Shown here: positions 12,490 to 25,298 of the stretch, piece by piece
How positions within the stretch are numbered: the stretch's first letter is position 1
How the letters are laid out: every line of letters begins with the position of its first letter
NCBI RefSeq assembly: GCF_000004075.3
Contig: NC_026656.2
Coordinates: 14,322,001-14,386,000 of the forward strand
Direction of reading: 5' to 3'
DNA from: Cucumis sativus
Taxonomy: Eukaryota > Streptophyta > Magnoliopsida > Cucurbitales > Cucurbitaceae
DNA length: 64,000 nucleotides
Position numbers and translations under genes: made by a program
The notes under the pieces: generated by a model
What the model was told of the DNA's origin: nothing
Seen by the model: the letters and a program-made list of their open reading frames with translations, nothing else
The model's database searches: none

Positions 12490-12642
12490 AGCTTTTTCTA
12501 ATCCTTTCAATACGATGATGTAATGATAGCGGTTCGTTTTTCATTAAAATTTTAGATACGATAATACCCTTTCCTTGAACCGCCAAATATCTGCCACGTC
12601 AAAAATAGAAGGGTAAAAGTGGGATTTAGTACAAAAGCCTAT

Positions 12643-12727
12643 TGGGCCGAAGCCCATTAACATAATTATGTGGAATTTACTTCCAATTTCAATTTGTTTC
12701 TTCAAATATCTTCATAGAAACCCTAAA
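12643..12727. promoter_or_regulatory. Divergent promoter with site II pair and telo box
   Basis: Between the starts of the - gene (12489) and the + gene (12745) lie TGGGCC at 12643-12648 and AGCCCA (reverse of TGGGCT) at 12651-12656, about 70 bp upstream of a telo box AAACCCTAAA at 12718-12727. Site II plus telo box is the known combination in plant promoters of ribosomal, ribosome-biogenesis and other growth-linked genes. It fits the proposed role of the + strand gene. Confidence 0.6.
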
Positions 12728-12744
12728 AGAAGAGTTGGGTTTTG

Positions 12745-14573
12745 ATGTCGGACAGAGAGGAAACCGATTCGGACGCTCCCGAGGAGTTCACCGCCGAGCA
12801 GGTTGCTTATTTTTAACTTTATGTACTTCTCTTTGCTTCTTGTCAATGGCTCCTTAACGATTTGGAACTTCTTCTTCTTTTTTTTCTTGTTGCAGGGAGT
12901 ACAACAAGATGAAGAGATTAGAAAAGTTCAAAAAGAAAGTAAGGCTAGGTGTGTATTCAATCCGCATTTCCCTTTAGTATATTGTATTTGATGTCGAATC
13001 TTGTGTTTTCGTTGTTCTTTCATTGATGATTTTACTGAGCTGTCTTTTGTAATATTTGATTATCCGTTTTGTTGGTTATATTTGAAGTTGTTTCTTTGAA
13101 GTGATTTGCCTGCTCTTAGGGTTGTGAAGAATATAGAGGAGTTTCTTCTTCAATTGTCTTTTTTGTATGAAAGGATTGTTTTTGTGAAAGGTTGCGGTAT
13201 GCTATTTTGTTGGTCTTTGTGGTGAGAGGAATAAGGGAGAATCAATAGAGGATTAAGGGAGTTCTTCTAGCGATATTTGGTCCCTTATTAGATTCAATGT
13301 TTCCTTTTGGGTGTTGGTAATTAGGCCTTTTTTGTAATGATTTTGTACGTCATATTTTACTAAATTGGAGCTCCTTTTTGTAGTTTGAGTATATCTCATT
13401 TGTGGGTTTTATTTCTGTATGCCATTGCATTCTACTATTTTTCTCGTGGAACCTTCAATCATTCTTAAAGAGGCAACAAGTTGTTGGCCATGGCCTGCTA
13501 ATGATATGTTCATAAAATTGAAGTGGAGTGGTAATGGGGAGTAAGTGCATACAAATTGACTTGAACATTGATTACCTTTTTTTGCTCTGCTCTTATTAGT
13601 TCATAAGTTTTATGTATTCTTTCGGCCCTTTGGTATATTTTGGCTTTGGGCAGTTCAGACGTTTCCTTAATGGGCTGCCTTCTCTTTTTTCATAGTTTGA
13701 ATTAATAAGAATCAAACTTTTTGGTCACACCTGATATGATAATTTTCTTTAATTTAAAACAAACAAGGATCATGGCAAGGATCCAATGTACTGGACATTG
13801 CCAGTAGTTGGCTAGGATGGCTTATTGTGTCATGTCCATTGCTCTGGGGTGGACAATTGTTGTTCATTCTCAGAATCCAATGTACTTGGAATTCTTACAA
13901 GCCCGATATCCTAAACATTTGTGTCTGGTTATTGTGTTATTTTAACCATATGTAACCTTATTTTTTTGTAGGGTTATTCGTGAAGGAAAAGAACGTCGTA
14001 GACTATGGGCTGAAAAGAAAACACCACGCCCATCTAAAAAGGGTGAAATCGTTGAAGATTTAGCAGAACCTCCTAGAAATGACGACAAAATTAGCAAATT
14101 GGGAACGCTTCCTAGTAATATAGTCCAACTGCTTGTAGACCGTGAGAAGTATGTCTCTTCTCCTCTATTCATGTATTGCTGTGTAGATCATGATTTTGCC
14201 AAGTGACTAATATGGTATTCTCTCCATCTATAGACAAGTTTTCTCATCAGATTCGGGCGATGAAAAGCCAGCAATTAAACCAAAACAAAAGAGGAAGAAG
14301 ACCAAAAGCTCCGGGTAAGGGACCAGACCTGATTTAGAATGTCACACCTATTAATTTTAATGTACTTTCTGATTTAGAATAGTCTCTTATTTATTTTAAT
14401 GCAGGATTGAAACGGTTCTTTTAAATGAAAGAACACCATCTCATTGTTTACAGAACTCCTTGGAATTTTTGAAGAAAAGGAAGATGAATGTTGCAAGATC
14501 ATCAACGGTTCTCAGCAATCCTAATCAAGCGTTCCGGCTACTTTCTTCATCTGGCTTACTAACGAAGAAATAG
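12745..14573 (+). CDS. Probable rRNA-processing-related nuclear protein
   Basis: Five exons: 12745-12801, 12896-12948, 13972-14148, 14234-14314, 14405-14573; all GT-AG, 178 aa. It starts with an acidic MSDREETDSDAPEEFT and continues with a Lys/Arg-rich helix (VIREGKERRRLWAEKK). A conserved-looking GTLPSNIVQLLVDREK motif follows, then a basic cluster (KPKQKRKKTKS, a likely nuclear/nucleolar signal) and a C-terminal segment FLKKRKMNVARSSTVLSNPNQAFRLL. The order resembles an Arabidopsis protein described as rRNA-processing-related (At5g61330, from memory). The site II/telo-box promoter supports a ribosome-biogenesis role. No enzyme domain is visible. The gene structure is firm; the function is tentative. 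Confidence 0.72.
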
Positions 14574-15049
14574 CATTTTTGTTTCGTAGTTTACTTATTG
14601 CATCTCTGTTAGTTTCGACAGGATAATGTAAAATTGTATTCGAGAATTGGTTGGCGAGGGCTACAAAGGTTGTTGAGTTCTTATAGTGGTCATACCATAA
14701 TAGAAATTTAAAATGGTGGGAGCATCTGATGTTGGTACATTAATGGTTTTCATTATCTTGGTTCGATTACTAGTGGCTTGATTTGAATATGTTTAAAAGT
14801 TTTTTAAAAACTCATTTACCTAAGAAGTTGAAATAACTAAAAGAGAAATGTATACAGTTGATGACAAGCACTTGACTTTGGTAGGCAATAGAATCATGTA
14901 ATTGTGGGGAAGGGTTTTTTATTCTTTGTTTGCTATAGAGCCTTTGCATCACGCACCCTACAGAAAGGTTTGGCTCTAGAATCGTTATTTTGTTCATCAA
15001 AACTACTCCCCAAGGTGGGACTTCACTCACACACACATTTGTGATCTTT
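14574..15049. other. 3' UTR and spacer
   Basis: Contains the 3' end of the preceding transcript and AT-rich sequence. No gene seen. Confidence 0.4.
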
Positions 15050-15800
15050 GTTTTTCGACGTTGAGGGCTATTCGAAAATCCTCAATGTATCAATTGATAT
15101 ATGAATCTTTCTTTATGAAAGAGATATCCAACTTTTCAATGTTGTTCTCCATAAATGTAAGATAGCTCATGAGCTATCTCCACACTTTGAAGCTGCCTTT
15201 TGTCTATAGGGTGTCAATTCTTATCATCACTCTAATGAACATTCTGCCTAAAGAGCAAGCTATGACATCAATTTGTTCAACTTTTGAGTTTTCAAGATAA
15301 GAATAAGGACTTTCTTTGGATAGAGCATTCATCTTTTGTTCCAATAATTTATCCACTCTAGACTAACTCAGTTGCTATATTGACAACACGTCAATTATTT
15401 TCTCACTTTATGAGTCGGCTTGACTCTTATACCAATTGTCACACCACCAGCACAACAAACATATTTTGCAACCTCTACTTTCATTGATAGAGAAAATGAT
15501 TTTGAAAAACGTGGTTAGACAAAAAAGTTTTCATAAACATTTAAAAAGCATGTTCGAGAAAAAGATTGTTCTATAACGTTTGAAAACAACAACGTTGGTA
15601 GCTTACAACTTTCGTTTATGAAGGTCTTACCTCCATAGTATATTATAAGCATTTTTTTTTTTTTTTTTGGTGATTGTCACCCTTACCTACAAAAATAGTG
15701 AAAAACATGATAAGGTGGTTGAAAGGATGCTCCAAATAAAACGACTTGTACAAATATAACTATGATATTAAAAATGCAAACATCTTTTTACACAAATTAG
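15050..15800 (-). mobile_element. LTR retrotransposon fragment (5' LTR end, primer site, leader), broken
   Basis: Read on the - strand, a GGTGTGACA LTR end near 15441-15449 is followed directly by ATTGGTATAAGAG (15428-15440), resembling the initiator-Met tRNA primer-binding site of plant LTR elements. A leader or early gag-like stretch then runs down to about 15050. The LTR part runs upward from 15449 with an unclear far end. This is a partial, old fossil with no intact coding region; the superfamily is not determinable. Confidence 0.45.
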
Positions 15801-16151
15801 GTAGAGATTAATCATTATATACTCGAAATAATAAAGTTAAAACTAAGTGCTTATCTCAAAAATAACTATTGTATAAGCCTAATATTCGTAATTGTTATTG
15901 TGAGTGGCTAGGAAAGAATACGTTTTTCTTTTCAAAAGATGATAAAAAGAAAGCTCAAAATCGAATGTTCCTTGTAGAGAGAAAGAAAAGAAAACCCTTG
16001 GCTCTTGGCGGGAGGTAATGGTCCGTCATCTCTAGTTCATTGCCGGACCCTAGTTTTCACTTCTCTCTTCAATTCCTTCTTCTTCCCTCAATCTTTTGTT
16101 TTCCTTTCTCTTCTCTTCATCTCTTTAACTTTCCACAAACTCCACTCCCTT
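15801..16151. other. Promoter and 5' UTR region of the RUS4-like gene
   Basis: No separate gene. The C/T-rich stretch at about 16050-16150 just before the ATG looks like a 5' UTR. Confidence 0.4.
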
Positions 16152-19100
16152 ATGCAAACCACCTCTTTCAATCCACTCTCAAATTCCCTTCAACTTTCAC
16201 CCCCATGGACTCTCCCCGAAACCCATTTACCTATCGCTAATGGGGTCCCCAATACACTCTGTTTTCGACCTCGAACTGTTACCAGGTCTTTGAGAACTTG
16301 CTACAGAGCCGATGATGGCATCGATGATGGACCCGGTCCCAGTTCCCCTGTTCGTTTGCCCCTTGTGCTTCGCCGGTCCGGTAGGGTTTCTCAGTACGTG
16401 TGGGATGGGTTTTCTCTGCAGTTGATTGGCTTTGATGGTGGTGCTTCCTCTGTTTCTTTTGATTTCGGTGATGGGTTTCGAACTTTGTATAGAGTCTCTG
16501 TTTTGGCTGTTAAAGATTTTTTTATTCCTAAGAATGTCAGTGAGCATTATGTAATTTATGTTAAATGGAAGCTTTTGCATCGGGTTTTTAGCTCCGCTCT
16601 TCAGGTCATTGCTACTCAGGTCAGTGGAAGTTTCGCTTTTGGTTGAATTTTGTTGTACTGAAAAGTTGAAATTTTTTATTAGCTTTTCTGGTTGTGAGGG
16701 AGAAATTAGTGATGTTTGATCATTCTCTGTTTTATTTATTTCTTATAGTTGGTTTTAGAATTAAGTAACATTCTCAGTATTGGAATAATACTTCATACTT
16801 TTCTTTGTGAGAAACAACATTAAAGCTTGAGGCTTTGAGTTCATTCGGATGACAGAAGCTTGAATTGTTTGGTGATGTGTGGGTTGAATTGTTTATCTGA
16901 ACAATGTTTGTTAGTTTGAAATTTCTGATGTTATACATGTCCAACTCCTGTTTTAATGATAAGCATTCTCTTCAGATTATAAGGGAAAACTGTTGTTGAT
17001 AGGCAATGTTTCGGGCTATAGGAGTTGGGCATAGTCGCTCGCTAGCATCTGCGGCGGCCCTTAATTGGGTCCTGAAGGACGGACTTGGACGGTTAAGTCG
17101 GTGCCTTTTCACTGCTAGTATAGCATCTGCTTTTGATACAAATTTGAAGGTTTGCTTCTGTATGTTAATTTCTTGTGAACTTGGAATTTTATTTCAATAT
17201 CTTCCTTGGAAGTGTGGTATATGTATTACTCTTCTACCTCTTTGTTTGACGAACAATTTATTTTCTGTTTCTCATTTCAAGAGAGTCAGGTTTTCAACTG
17301 CTGTTTTATTCAGTTTAAGCATTGGAGTTGAGTTGCTGACCCCGGCATTTCCCCAGTACTTTTTGCTTCTTGCATCCATTGCAAACATTGTGAAGCAAAT
17401 AAGTCTTGGATGCTACTTATCAACTGCTGTAAGGATTCACAATTTTGTCAGTGATGGGAAATTTAATCTGCTTTTTGTGCATTGTATATTTAGCATACTT
17501 TTCTAAAAAAATCAACCATCACTCTGTATGTAATTAACATTTCTTTTTCTGTTGTTGCCTGTTGGTACATGTGTTTGTTGGTTCACTCTATGTTGTTCTT
17601 TTTTTCCTTGAGAAAAGTTACTCCATGCTGTTGATTACGCGATTGCATTGTCGTTGCAATTCACCCATAACTATAGTTATCTAGTTTATATATTTTGAAG
17701 AAAATATGTATCATTTTTCCACATTTATCTGTTAGAGCTTCTGCCATGGCAACTTGATAGACAGTGGATAATATCCATCCGCTACATTCAACTCTTGTGT
17801 TCAGCCTTTTTTTTTCAGCTATATTAAAAATGTTAGGGCTACTCTATATTCATTGCTTTGTTTTTAACTTCTATGTCTGTACTGGAGGTTGTTCCCTATA
17901 TTATTAAACTTGAATCCACATCAACCGAAGTATTTTAACTTAAATTTGTTGAAGTTTGTACAATCTGTATGGATTTGTCTAGAGATATTTATTTGGTTAA
18001 TTTATAAAGTTTCTGGAGGACTTTCAGTTCGAAAATGTCTAATTATGTTTGTAAAATGTTCTAGAAAGTTCCATTCCAATAGAGTTATTCTTCTTGCTTG
18101 ATCACTTTGGATTTTATCATCTTATATGTAATCAGTCTGCTGTTCATAGAAGTTTTGCTGTGGCGGATAACCTTGGTGAAGTTTCTGCTAAGGCACAGGT
18201 TCGCTATATTCCTTACAGAAACAGTTATCACAACTTGTTTGCATCCATTACATTTATTCATTCAACTATCCATTTTATGCAGATTCAATCAGTGTGCTTT
18301 GACAATTTAGGTCTTGTACTTGCGGCTTTTCTTAACTTCTTGTCCAAGAATGACCGAAGGTTTTGTTCATCATTATCTTTTAGATTTCCATTTCGATTTT
18401 TCTTCAATGAGTTGCAAATACTTGGAACTTATCGATTCATGTTTATTTTACCCATTTGCACTGCTTGGTACATAAGTTAACTTAATTTTGGAATTTTTCT
18501 CTCCATTGTTTTTAACACACCATTTTTGTGTTAGATTGCAGGCAGCTTTACCTTTTGTAGTTTACCCCATTTTTGCTGCAATGGATCTTTTTGGAACATA
18601 TCAAGGGCTTAAACATGTCCATTTGCAAACACTAACAAAGGTTGGTTTTTTTTATTCAACTTTCTTGTATATTTGGAGGCTAATTAAGTGTTTGTTTTGC
18701 ACGTTTACATCATGGTATTGTTGGATTCTTTGTTCTCCCTCATAAAATTGTATTCATGATTGTTGATTGAGACTGGAAGGGAGGTCCTATGTAGATTTTC
18801 ACTCATTGTCTGTATGACTTGAGTTTTGATAGGGTATTTTTCAAGTGAAATACTTTATGTATAAAAAACATGTTTCGTAGTCATTTTGAATATAGCAAAT
18901 GTGATTTTGTAGCCATCTCAAAACATGCCCCAATTGCCATGACAATTATAAAGTATGTCTTTTTCTATTCTAAAAGTTATTAGAAAGTTAATGAAAGTGG
19001 AACTTTTTTTTTCTGACCTTTGATTTCTTCATTTTCAGGATAGACTTGAGATCATATTAAGTAATTGGATCGAGCAAGGATACGTACCTACACCTGCAGA

Positions 19101-20660
19101 AGTAAGTGAGAGGGAAGGAATTGATTTACTATGTAGACAAGGTGATTTCTTATCTCTTTATTAATTCAGTATACATACATTCTTAACAAATCATAGAACT
19201 ACGTTTTGTGACAAAGAAGCTCAGACACTCTAATTTAAGTTTTTGACTACCGAGTTTGTGTTTGATACATGTTAAACACTTGGATACTCTTGACACTTTT
19301 GGACAGTTGCTTGCACAATGGATGTGCTTGACTAAACACTAGTTATACAAATTCAAGATAGGTCCAATGTTATTAGATAGACGCGTATTGAACAGGTTTT
19401 GTATAAATTTTGAGAGCAAAATGCATGTGCATATAAATGCACAAACCTACTGTCTTTAATTTTTCTTATGGTATGAAAATGATATAGCTTGGGGACAAGA
19501 CACTTTTGTTATCCTTTTCATCTCATGTTTTAAAAAACCGAGCCAAGTTTTGATTACTCAAAGTAGTTTTAAAAACCTGTTTTTGTTCATAGGATTTGAC
19601 TAGGGATTCAAATGTTCCCTAAGATTGGTGAAAACCATAATGGAGAAATTTTGTGGAAACCAACATTAATTTCTAAAAACTGAAAACAAAACCATTATCA
19701 TGACTTTACTTGAACATGATCTATTCTCTAGGTTGTACAACTGTGTCCTTGAGTTCTAAAGAAAACAAAATTGTGATCAAACATGACCGAAAGAAACATA
19801 TTCTTACCATGCCCTAGATTAAAAAAAAAAAAGGTTTCATGTGACCATGTCTTTTTCACATCATATATGTGTCTTGAAACCGTAAGTTAATACAATCTCA
19901 ATATTCAGGCAAGGATTCATGGCCTATCAGAATAGGTTGCTTGAATCTTGAGGCTCATGTACCCAAACTGTCAATCCTGGCAATGAGATCTGTATGTAGC
20001 AAAGACTATTATTTTATATGCATGGATGCCTTCTTCAGGGGTTCAACTACAAATACAGTAAGTATATCTACTTCTGAGATTAACCTTTAAGAGCATTCCA
20101 CATTTATTTTACTCACCTTTTCACTTCTCCTGTTCGAAAACATAGCATGGTATCCTTCTTTGTCTCCGTGAAGGGGCTCGTGCGACAGATATATGCATCG
20201 GGTTATTGCAGGTAATAGAAAATTGATTCAATTAGCATAGTCTTTGTTGTTAACACTACTTGTCAAGTTTTTAAACCATAAGGAGGACTAAGGTAAAGCT
20301 GGACTAGAGAGACTAAAATACCAAAACGTGATGCCACTGTATTCCTTTACTCGACATGCTTAGTGTGAGGCTTTGATCTTCGATTCTGATCCTAACAAGT
20401 CTCTACTTGAATAGGCATGTTTTATCAGGAAAACAATTGTATCAAACACAAGGATTTGGGAAGAGAAAATGGTGAAGGGTAATGAAGTTTCAGATGCAAT
20501 AGCTAAGGAATGGATTAATTTGGTTGAGGATAGCAAGAAATATGCAGAAGAAAATGGTTGCTTTGTGCTTCAACAAATGTCAAGCTTAGGATGGGCAGTT
20601 AAGAACGTTTTGCTCAGTACAAATGAACAAATAAGATACAGCTTTGTTGATGACCCATGA
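16152..20660 (+). CDS. RUS4: Root UVB sensitive (RUS/DUF647) protein, RUS4-like
   Basis: Ten exons: 16152-16619, 17003-17149, 17282-17428, 18136-18198, 18283-18359, 18535-18640, 19039-19141, 19909-20057, 20146-20211, 20415-20660. All are GT-AG with closed phases; 523 aa. The Ser/Pro-rich N-terminus could be an organelle signal. DUF647 begins about residue 120 (FIPKNVSEHYVIYVKWKL) and contains the family hallmarks GVGHSRSLASAAALNWVLKDGLGRL, SIGVELLTPAFPQYFLLLASIAN, HRSFAVADNLGEVSAKAQ and YPIFAAMDLFGTYQGLKHV, with several hydrophobic, membrane-like helices. The C-terminal half (GYVPTPAEVSEREGIDLL onward) is typical of plant RUS proteins. RUS1 and RUS2 act in vitamin B6-linked root UV-B sensing; RUS4 has been linked to stamen/anther development. 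I assign RUS4 by length (Arabidopsis about 520 aa) and by synteny, so the paralogue number is less certain than the family. A poly(A) signal AATAAA lies at 20769-20774. Confidence 0.88.
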
Positions 20661-22931
20661 TTATGAAAGAGAGATTCCTTACCATAAGTTAGAATTTGTT
20701 ACTTACTTTTTCTTCTTAAATGATTGATTTATATCATTTTTGTAATTCTTTACCCAAATCTTTAAATGAATAAAATTATAGCTAAAATATGCATTTTGTT
20801 CATATCTAAGGCCCTATTTTTGTGGTATATATACATACAAAGGCTCTATTTCTATTTCATTGTAGTAACTCAGAGAAGAAAACGTTGTAAATAGCTTCAT
20901 TTTACCACTCGAATGAGGCTAATGAGATTATTGACTTTATTTTTTGTGTTCAGTTGTATACAGGAAGTTTGCAAAAATAACAAAAAAGAATTATGATATT
21001 AGAGTCTATGTCACCTACATTTTTAAAATTACAAAAATAGTAAATTTATTATCATATGTGTCAAATTTGTAATATGAAAAAGAAAATGTTATGAGATGTA
21101 TGAGCTGTTTTTTTCTATCTATAAATACCACATCAATAGGATGATATCTTATTGAAAAATGAAAATAGACTAGAATAAAGTCACGAGAGGGGTAGACGAC
21201 AATAATGAACTTGTGCAAGATTTGATCGCCAACATGTTATTTGAGCATATTATTGAAAAGTATTTTTTATGTTTCCATTTTTTTACAAAGAGTTTTCCAA
21301 ACCAAAATATGAATTAAACACGAAAATATATTTAGACAATCAAAATTTATGCCCAAGTCATAATAATAATAATAAAAAAATAGAATGTTTGAAAAGATTA
21401 AATGCAGTTAGAATTATCGAAATTAAACAAGTATTGGAATGCATGTTGAATTGAGGACAGAACAAAAGCTCTCGAAATAATTTTAATATTACATTTTGGA
21501 TTTAAGATTTACATTACAATGTATAATAATCACATTACGGGTGTTCAAGCATCTTGTGAATGTTTGTACATCACTAAAAACCTCATCAACTTTCTAACCC
21601 AAAATTCACTACTAAGAACACAACACTTTCTAAAATGGGGTAGAATTACACGAGTTTCTTTCCTTATATTATTATAAGAATTGTTCAAGTTAAATTACAA
21701 TTATAATTCCAAACCCGTGTTTAATACATCTCCTTGTGAAATTAAACTTTTAATTTCAAAAGTGTTAAAAGTTAATATTATCGTATAACAAGTTACAATT
21801 TAAGTCGCTTCAAATTAAAAGTTTAGAGACTTGTTAGACACTTATAAAGTTAAAAAAAGAAATAAAAGTAAACCTATTGATTATTGTTTTTCCGATTTTA
21901 AAAGCTTATTAAATACAATATTTGAAAGTTTAGAGAAATTTAATCCTAATATAGCTTTTTGAAAATAAGAACTATATTCAGGTTGAAATTGTAACGTTTT
22001 CAAACCTAGAATCCGAGATGATATAGATTCTTTAACGCACCACCAACTGCTCGAGATACTTTCAAGATTGAAGAATGCTTTGATAGCAATGTATTGAGAT
22101 AACTGAAAACCAAAAAAACACAAAATTCAATTTGATTATGATTTCATTAGCAACTTTGCTTTTATAATTTTTGTTATTATGTATTTTTATTTTACATTTA
22201 AGAAATCATAAAAACAAAATGTAAAAAATGATTTTTTTTTTTTAAATACTTTCTCAATTTTATCATTTTTTACAATTCCCCATCTCAAAATCTCAAAACT
22301 CTCCTCGTTAATTTATTTTTTTAATTTCAATTAGAAAATTGAAATTATACAAAAATGAAATTCACTACTGAAATTTAGCAATCTATCAATGAAACTATAT
22401 ATATATATTTTTCACATAAAGTATTACAAAAAAGAAAAAGAAAGATCAAAAGACATTTACATATACATAAATATTATTTGTACACAATGGATATAATTTT
22501 GTAGCTTAATTCTATTTTTCATCTAATAAGTAAATTAAATGAGTTTTATCACTAAAAAATAGAAAAATCCACTGCAATTTCACATCTTTCTTTCTACATT
22601 TACCAAGAAAACTATGTTTAATTTTGTTTCCCTCTTAATAAACCTCTTATCACTAAAAAAAAATATCCAATAGGTCCATCAAATTTCTAATTTATTGCCA
22701 ACTTTGAAAATTCTAATACATAATGTTATTTTTTGTTTATTAAACACAAAAATCGTTTAAAAAGAGAATACATCAATTTTTAAAAAATAAAAAATAAATA
22801 GGTTTGAATGTTTAAAGAATTTAATAAATGGATCTATTGAACATTTTTTAAAAACTTTAGAGGTTTAATTGGAGACTGATTTTAAAAGTTTATGAACTAA
22901 TAGAAAAGTTTTGATTCATTTTGTTTTTTTG
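20661..22931. other. AT-rich intergenic region, no gene
   Basis: About 2.3 kb after the RUS4-like 3' UTR. Only short spurious frames are present. Homopolymer and (TA)n runs occur (for example 22398-22410). Stretches such as 21800-21850 look like degraded dispersed repeats, without definable ends. Confidence 0.5.
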
Positions 22932-24347
22932 TTACTGTTCTCGAATAACGAAACTGGGAGCATTTACCAAGAGGCCGGCGGTCGGAGAGCATTCCGGAAT
23001 GAAAGACGGTGACCTTTGGAAGGTCGACGGGGGCTGTTCCGATACTCTCCACATCTTCACTGACTTATCCAAACTCCCACTATAAACAATCCATCGTCGT
23101 TCACCTTCACTGACTTCATTGTCCTTCTCCACGGCCAAGCATTTCACCGGCCCCGTGTGGCCTGTCAATACCGACAAACAAAAATGATCCGAAGCTATCC
23201 TCTGCCAAACGCAAATCCCCATATCTGCGGAGCCACTCAACAACAAATGACCGGCGGTAGCCAAACAGAGTATTGCAAGCTTATGACCTCTTAAAACGCC
23301 GCCGTGGGACAATGATTTCTCCCTCTCCCAAAAATTAACAACTCCATCGGAAGAACCACAATAAACGAAAGTAGCGTCATCGTTTACAGCAAGAGCAGTG
23401 ACCGCACATTCCTGTTTGACCAAAGTTTGCGAGAAGAAATGTTTCGTTCCCTTCCCTTGAAGCTCCCTCCGCCATACCTTAACGCTACCGTCGGCTGACC
23501 CAGTGTAAACCATTCCATCGATACTTGAAACCAGAGTGTTAACAGCATCTTCATGAGCCTCAATCGACTCCAAGCATTTTGAATCGGAAACTCTCCAGAC
23601 CTTAAAAGTTTTATCCCATGAAGCAGAGTACAAAAACGCTTGATCCTCACTTAAACTCAGTGACGAAATGGCATCGAAATGTTTAATCCAGAGATTCCTC
23701 CGTCGTCTCCCTTCCACATAATTACTGGGTCTCATCGAGCATTTGATGTAATCGCCTAAAGTGGGGAGAGTCCCAACTCGCTTATGAACACTTGGGTCAC
23801 GACTCGAGATTTTCCAGACCCGAACCTTACCGTCTTGATGACCGGTGAAGATCTTCCCCCCACCGATTACAATGGATTTAACCAAACCGCTATTGGATTT
23901 AAAACCGGAAAATTCCTTATGGTTCTTCCAAACACGGATGTTCTTGCTGTCGGATCCGGTATAGAGAAGGTCCCTAGAAGCGGCGAGAGAGTAGATGTGA
24001 CCCTCTTCGCGGACGAGAGAACCCATAAGGATATTGGGGAGGAAGGAAGTGTTGTCAGCGGGGGAAGGTAAGGCATCGGAGTTGAAATGGGAGGACCATG
24101 GTGATTTGGTGAAAGGGGAAGTGGAAGCGGGTTCGAAGAAGGAATGTTCGGGGTCGGGGTCGGTGTCCATTGAAGGCCGGAAAATGGGTTGGTCGGCGGT
24201 GGCAGTAGCGGTGGAGGAGGGAAAAGGGGGGATGTTGGAGTTGTCGAAGGGGGATTTGATGAGCTTGTTGGAACGTGAGATGCTGTTGCTATTGTTGCGT
24301 CCGAAGAAATCTTGGCCGCCTCTGAATGAGCCTCCGCCGCCAAGCAT
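22932..24347 (-). CDS. WD40 repeat protein, JINGUBANG-like
   Basis: Single exon, 471 aa from ATG 24347 ([11 protein letters not shown]). The upstream in-frame extension to 24518 is mostly a translated (CT)n tract and is best read as 5' UTR. Residues 1-105 are Ser/Pro/Asn-rich and disordered. Seven WD40 repeats follow (about 112-445), marked by strand-ending pairs: SKNIRVW, GKVRVW, KTFKVW, GSVKVW, GVVNFW, MGICVW and KSVKMW, several preceded by GH/AH dipeptides (EAHEDAV, RGHKLAI, TGHTGPV). They should form one seven-bladed propeller. Intronless plant WD40 proteins of this size with [22 protein letters not shown] are annotated as JINGUBANG, described in Arabidopsis as a brake on pollen germination acting with a TCP factor in jasmonate control. 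Paralogues exist, so the exact role is uncertain. Confidence 0.83.
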   Translation of the reverse strand: MLGGGGSFRGGQDFFGRNNSNSISRSNKLIKSPFDNSNIPPFPSSTATATADQPIFRPSMDTDPDPEHSFFEPASTSPFTKSPWSSHFNSDALPSPADNTSFLPNILMGSLVREEGHIYSLAASRDLLYTGSDSKNIRVWKNHKEFSGFKSNSGLVKSIVIGGGKIFTGHQDGKVRVWKISSRDPSVHKRVGTLPTLGDYIKCSMRPSNYVEGRRRRNLWIKHFDAISSLSLSEDQAFLYSASWDKTFKVWRVSDSKCLESIEAHEDAVNTLVSSIDGMVYTGSADGSVKVWRRELQGKGTKHFFSQTLVKQECAVTALAVNDDATFVYCGSSDGVVNFWEREKSLSHGGVLRGHKLAILCLATAGHLLLSGSADMGICVWQRIASDHFCLSVLTGHTGPVKCLAVEKDNEVSEGERRWIVYSGSLDKSVKMWRVSEQPPSTFQRSPSFIPECSPTAGLLVNAPSFVIREQ

Positions 24348-24372
24348 TGTGGGATTCTCATAGAAAAGAAGA

Positions 24373-24375
<3 letters not shown>

Positions 24376-24411
<36 letters not shown>
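24376..24411. repeat. (GA)n microsatellite in the 5' UTR of the WD40 gene
   Basis: About 18 GA units, read as (CT)n in the sense strand, 29-64 bp upstream of the ATG. CT/GA tracts at plant 5' ends are common and can bind BPC-type GAGA factors. It is also a likely polymorphic marker. Confidence 0.85.
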
Positions 24412-24413
<2 letters not shown>

Positions 24414-24518
24414 TTTTAGGTTTTGGGTGAAGAAGATGAAATTGGAGATGGAGAATGGAATGTGGAAACCATAATTTCTTAACATAGAAACTTCGCCAAC
24501 TAACATTGTGAAGGACAA

Positions 24519-25155
24519 ACAGTCAGGACGTTAGGGAGGGAACGAAAGGACAACCCATTGTTCATCCAATTCTATTTTTTCCCCTCTTTTTTTTGGCCAA
24601 TTATTTATAAATCTATTTATCTATTTTTAAAATTTATTTTAGGAAAAAATTTAATTGATCAATTTTAACGAATAATAGTATAATTTTACACGAGTATTAA
24701 TCAATTCACATCATTTATTAACATTACATTTCAAAATCATGTAGAATCAACCCGTTCAATTCTGAAGCATGTGTAGACTTCTTGAATTGAAACAATCCCA
24801 ATAAAACTTGTTGTTCTTTTAATGTATATATATCAACTCGGGTATTGTTTGTTGAGTATACCTATTTTTGTCCAACGCCGTGAATACAATTATGTTGTGT
24901 GACAATTTTTAAAATAATTAAATATTGTTTGTTGGTTTGTTTTTTAAATTATCTACGGACTGATCGGGATTGTTCGATCTAAAATAAAAGGGATTAATGT
25001 CCAAGGATAGATAGAAATGTTTATACTTAATTTATTGTAATTACTTAGCTTATGCATGTATAGTTGTAGGTGTAATTATGAATATAATTAAGGATAGTTT
25101 TAGTTTTTGATACATATAATTAGATTGGAAATTTCTCATATTCTAGGCTAAGTAC
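24519..25155. other. AT-rich spacer
   Basis: Promoter side of the WD40 gene and AT-rich DNA; no gene seen. Confidence 0.45.
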
Positions 25156-25298
25156 TTGAAGAAAAACGACCCCGTTTTGTTTAAAATCGCCATTTTAATG
25201 TTAATTATTGCCCAAAAGAATGAAAACGGAGTTATTTATTCAGCATCTGGAAGACGGAAAATGGCGACTTTAAACAAAACGGAGCCGTTTTTCTTCAT
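25156..25298. repeat. Inverted repeat at the 3' end of a B3 gene
   Basis: Arms 25156-25196 and 25258-25298 (41 bp each) are reverse complements at about 37-38 of 41 positions, separated by a 61-bp loop that contains the stop codon (25236-25238). The right arm is coding (last exon) and the left arm lies in the 3' UTR, so the mRNA could fold into a long hairpin. Confidence 0.8.

Noticed and set aside
12035-12523. 162-aa + strand frame over the plastid protein gene
   Set aside because: Antisense shadow produced by the heptad repeat; the - strand frame has the targeting signals and the repeat logic.
16005-16151. Upstream extension of the RUS4-like protein
   Set aside because: The extended frame has no ATG before 16152; the hydrophobic stretch is translated 5' UTR.
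24034-24363. 109-aa + strand frame opposite the WD40 gene
   Set aside because: Antisense shadow of the GC-rich N-terminal coding region.
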